This document shows, one piece after another, positions 5,673-6,669 of a stretch of 6,669 bases of DNA. Source of the DNA: Armatimonadota bacterium (GTDB lineage: Bacteria > Armatimonadota > Zipacnadia > Zipacnadales > FEN-943). Position numbers and translations under genes: made by a program. The DNA lies in contig JANZZA010000469.1 of the NCBI GenBank assembly GCA_026419655.1, positions 1-6,669 of the forward strand, read 5' to 3'. How positions within the stretch are numbered: the stretch's first letter is position 1; every line of letters starts with the position of its first letter. The notes under the pieces are model-generated. The model did not search any database, was not told the DNA's origin, and was given only the letters and a program-made list of their open reading frames with translations.

Positions 5673-6640
5673 GCATGCTGAGGGCGGCAATCATTGGGGC
5701 CCGGGGCATCGGCAAGCACCATGGCAAGTGGCTGGCCTACGAGGGCTGTGAAGTAGTGGCTATCGTCGGCACCAGCGAGGAGACCAACGCAAAAACTGTC
5801 GCCAGCCTCAAGGACTTATTTGGCTTCTCTGGTCGGGCCTATACTTCTGTCGAGGAAATGCTGCGGCAAGAAAAGCCCGACCTTGTAAGCATTGCCTCAC
5901 CCCCCGAGCTTCATTACGTCCATGCCCTCGCCGCGGCGGCTGCAAAAACGCATGTGATGTGCGAAAAGCCCCTGGTATGGCATGACGAGCTCAGCCCCCG
6001 CGAGCTTATGGGCCGTGCCTGGGAGGTAGTGGACCGCATCGAGGGCGTCGGCCTGGTTGGCGCCATCAACACGCAATACGTCGCTGCCCTGGAGCCATAC
6101 TACGCTTTGGCAGCGCGGCTGGGCATCCAGCGGCAGGCCCCTCGGTCGCTTTTCATGCAAATGGACTCCCGCGGTGCTCACGGCCCGGTTGCCTACGAGG
6201 ACATCTGGCGCGACCTGGGGCCGCACCCCGTCTCCGTAATGATGGCCTTTTGTGGCTACGGCAGGATTGACCACAAAAACCTGGACGTGTCCTGCTCCGA
6301 GAGCGAGTTTGACGCCCACTTCACCTACGTGCCCGAGACTGGCCCGCCATGCGAGTGCCACCTGCGTACCTGCAACGTCCCCGAGGGACCGCTGGTCCGC
6401 CGGCTGGGCATAAACGGCCATCTCATGGACTACGAGGGTCGCGCCGACGACAACGGCGTGTATCGGGCATGGTGTACCATGGAAGGCGAGGAGCTCTGGT
6501 GGGACGACTTCATGCAGGTTTCCTTTCGCCGCTTTGTGGCAGCCATCCGCGGCGAAGAGCGTCCCCTGGCCACGCTCCACGACGGCTGGGCCAATCTTGG
6601 ATTCCAATTGGAAATCCTTTACGCCGCCAAGCGCGTATAA
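5669..6640 (+). CDS. Gfo/Idh/MocA-family NAD(P)-dependent oxidoreductase
   Basis: A 323-residue cytoplasmic dehydrogenase of the glucose-fructose oxidoreductase/inositol dehydrogenase family; typical members have about 330-400 residues. The N-terminal Rossmann fold begins RAAIIGARGIGKHH, a dinucleotide-binding loop with Arg in place of the second glycine, a variant found in the family. It continues with the typical PDLVSIASPPELHYVHA (70-86) and the CEKPL motif with Lys100. The C-terminal alpha/beta domain carries DLGPHPVSVM (182-191), whose His185 corresponds to the usual catalytic histidine, and ends with the common FVAAIRGEERPL and DGWANLGFQLEILYAA segments. Substrate (aldose, sugar acid, cyclitol or amino sugar) and cofactor choice cannot be read from sequence. 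The start is ATG 5669, overlapping the lipoprotein stop by 4 bases; ATG 5675 is also possible. It probably acts on a sugar released by the upstream GH2 enzyme. Confidence 0.9.
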   Translation: MSMLRAAIIGARGIGKHHGKWLAYEGCEVVAIVGTSEETNAKTVASLKDLFGFSGRAYTSVEEMLRQEKPDLVSIASPPELHYVHALAAAAAKTHVMCEKPLVWHDELSPRELMGRAWEVVDRIEGVGLVGAINTQYVAALEPYYALAARLGIQRQAPRSLFMQMDSRGAHGPVAYEDIWRDLGPHPVSVMMAFCGYGRIDHKNLDVSCSESEFDAHFTYVPETGPPCECHLRTCNVPEGPLVRRLGINGHLMDYEGRADDNGVYRAWCTMEGEELWWDDFMQVSFRRFVAAIRGEERPLATLHDGWANLGFQLEILYAAKRV

Positions 6641-6669
6641 GGCCAGTCTCACGGAAACAGCGCACACTC

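Noticed and set aside
5897..6667. Long open frame opposite the oxidoreductase gene
   Set aside because: It is a shadow of the Gfo/Idh gene, whose motifs are clear in the plus frame.

Overview
This is a GC-rich (roughly 60-65% by eye) bacterial chromosomal window with six genes I can support, in two divergent groups that share the intergenic region 2063-2439. The genes are closely packed. Shine-Dalgarno-type sites precede at least four starts, and 4-base start/stop overlaps occur twice. Two proteins carry lipoprotein signal peptides. The taxon cannot be fixed from the sequence. A GC-rich environmental lineage rich in carbohydrate genes (for example Armatimonadota, Chloroflexota or similar) would fit, but this is a weak inference.

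The left group is on the minus strand, transcribed toward position 1. A small single-domain cupin (1700-2062) comes first. It overlaps by 4 bases a 101-residue protein of unknown function (1398-1703) that starts at GTG behind a well-placed GGAGG. A gap of about 380 bases without a convincing gene follows, then a predicted lipoprotein of the SurA/PrsA foldase type with one parvulin domain (23-1015). Both conserved histidines of that domain appear to be replaced, so it may act as a chaperone rather than an isomerase.

The divergent intergenic region holds a reasonable sigma-70-like promoter for the cupin gene. It also holds a strong compound hairpin (2216-2251) inside a short element bounded by a 5-base direct repeat, and nearer the right-hand group a pair of palindromes that could be an operator.

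The right group is on the plus strand: a 920-residue cytoplasmic glycoside hydrolase of family 2 (2440-5202), a small lipoprotein with a beta-sandwich-like domain (5313-5672), and a Gfo/Idh/MocA-type NAD(P)-dependent sugar oxidoreductase (5669-6640) joined to the lipoprotein gene by an ATGA overlap. The likely logic is intracellular release of a sugar from a beta-glycoside or oligosaccharide, followed by oxidation of that sugar or a related cyclitol. The actual substrate cannot be read from the sequence. Most of the window looks like ordinary metabolic and envelope genes. I see no CRISPR array, transposase, phage gene or RNA gene, and no clear sign of a novel defence or mobile system. The best unexplained items are the orphan 101-residue protein, the hairpin element and the histidine-less parvulin.
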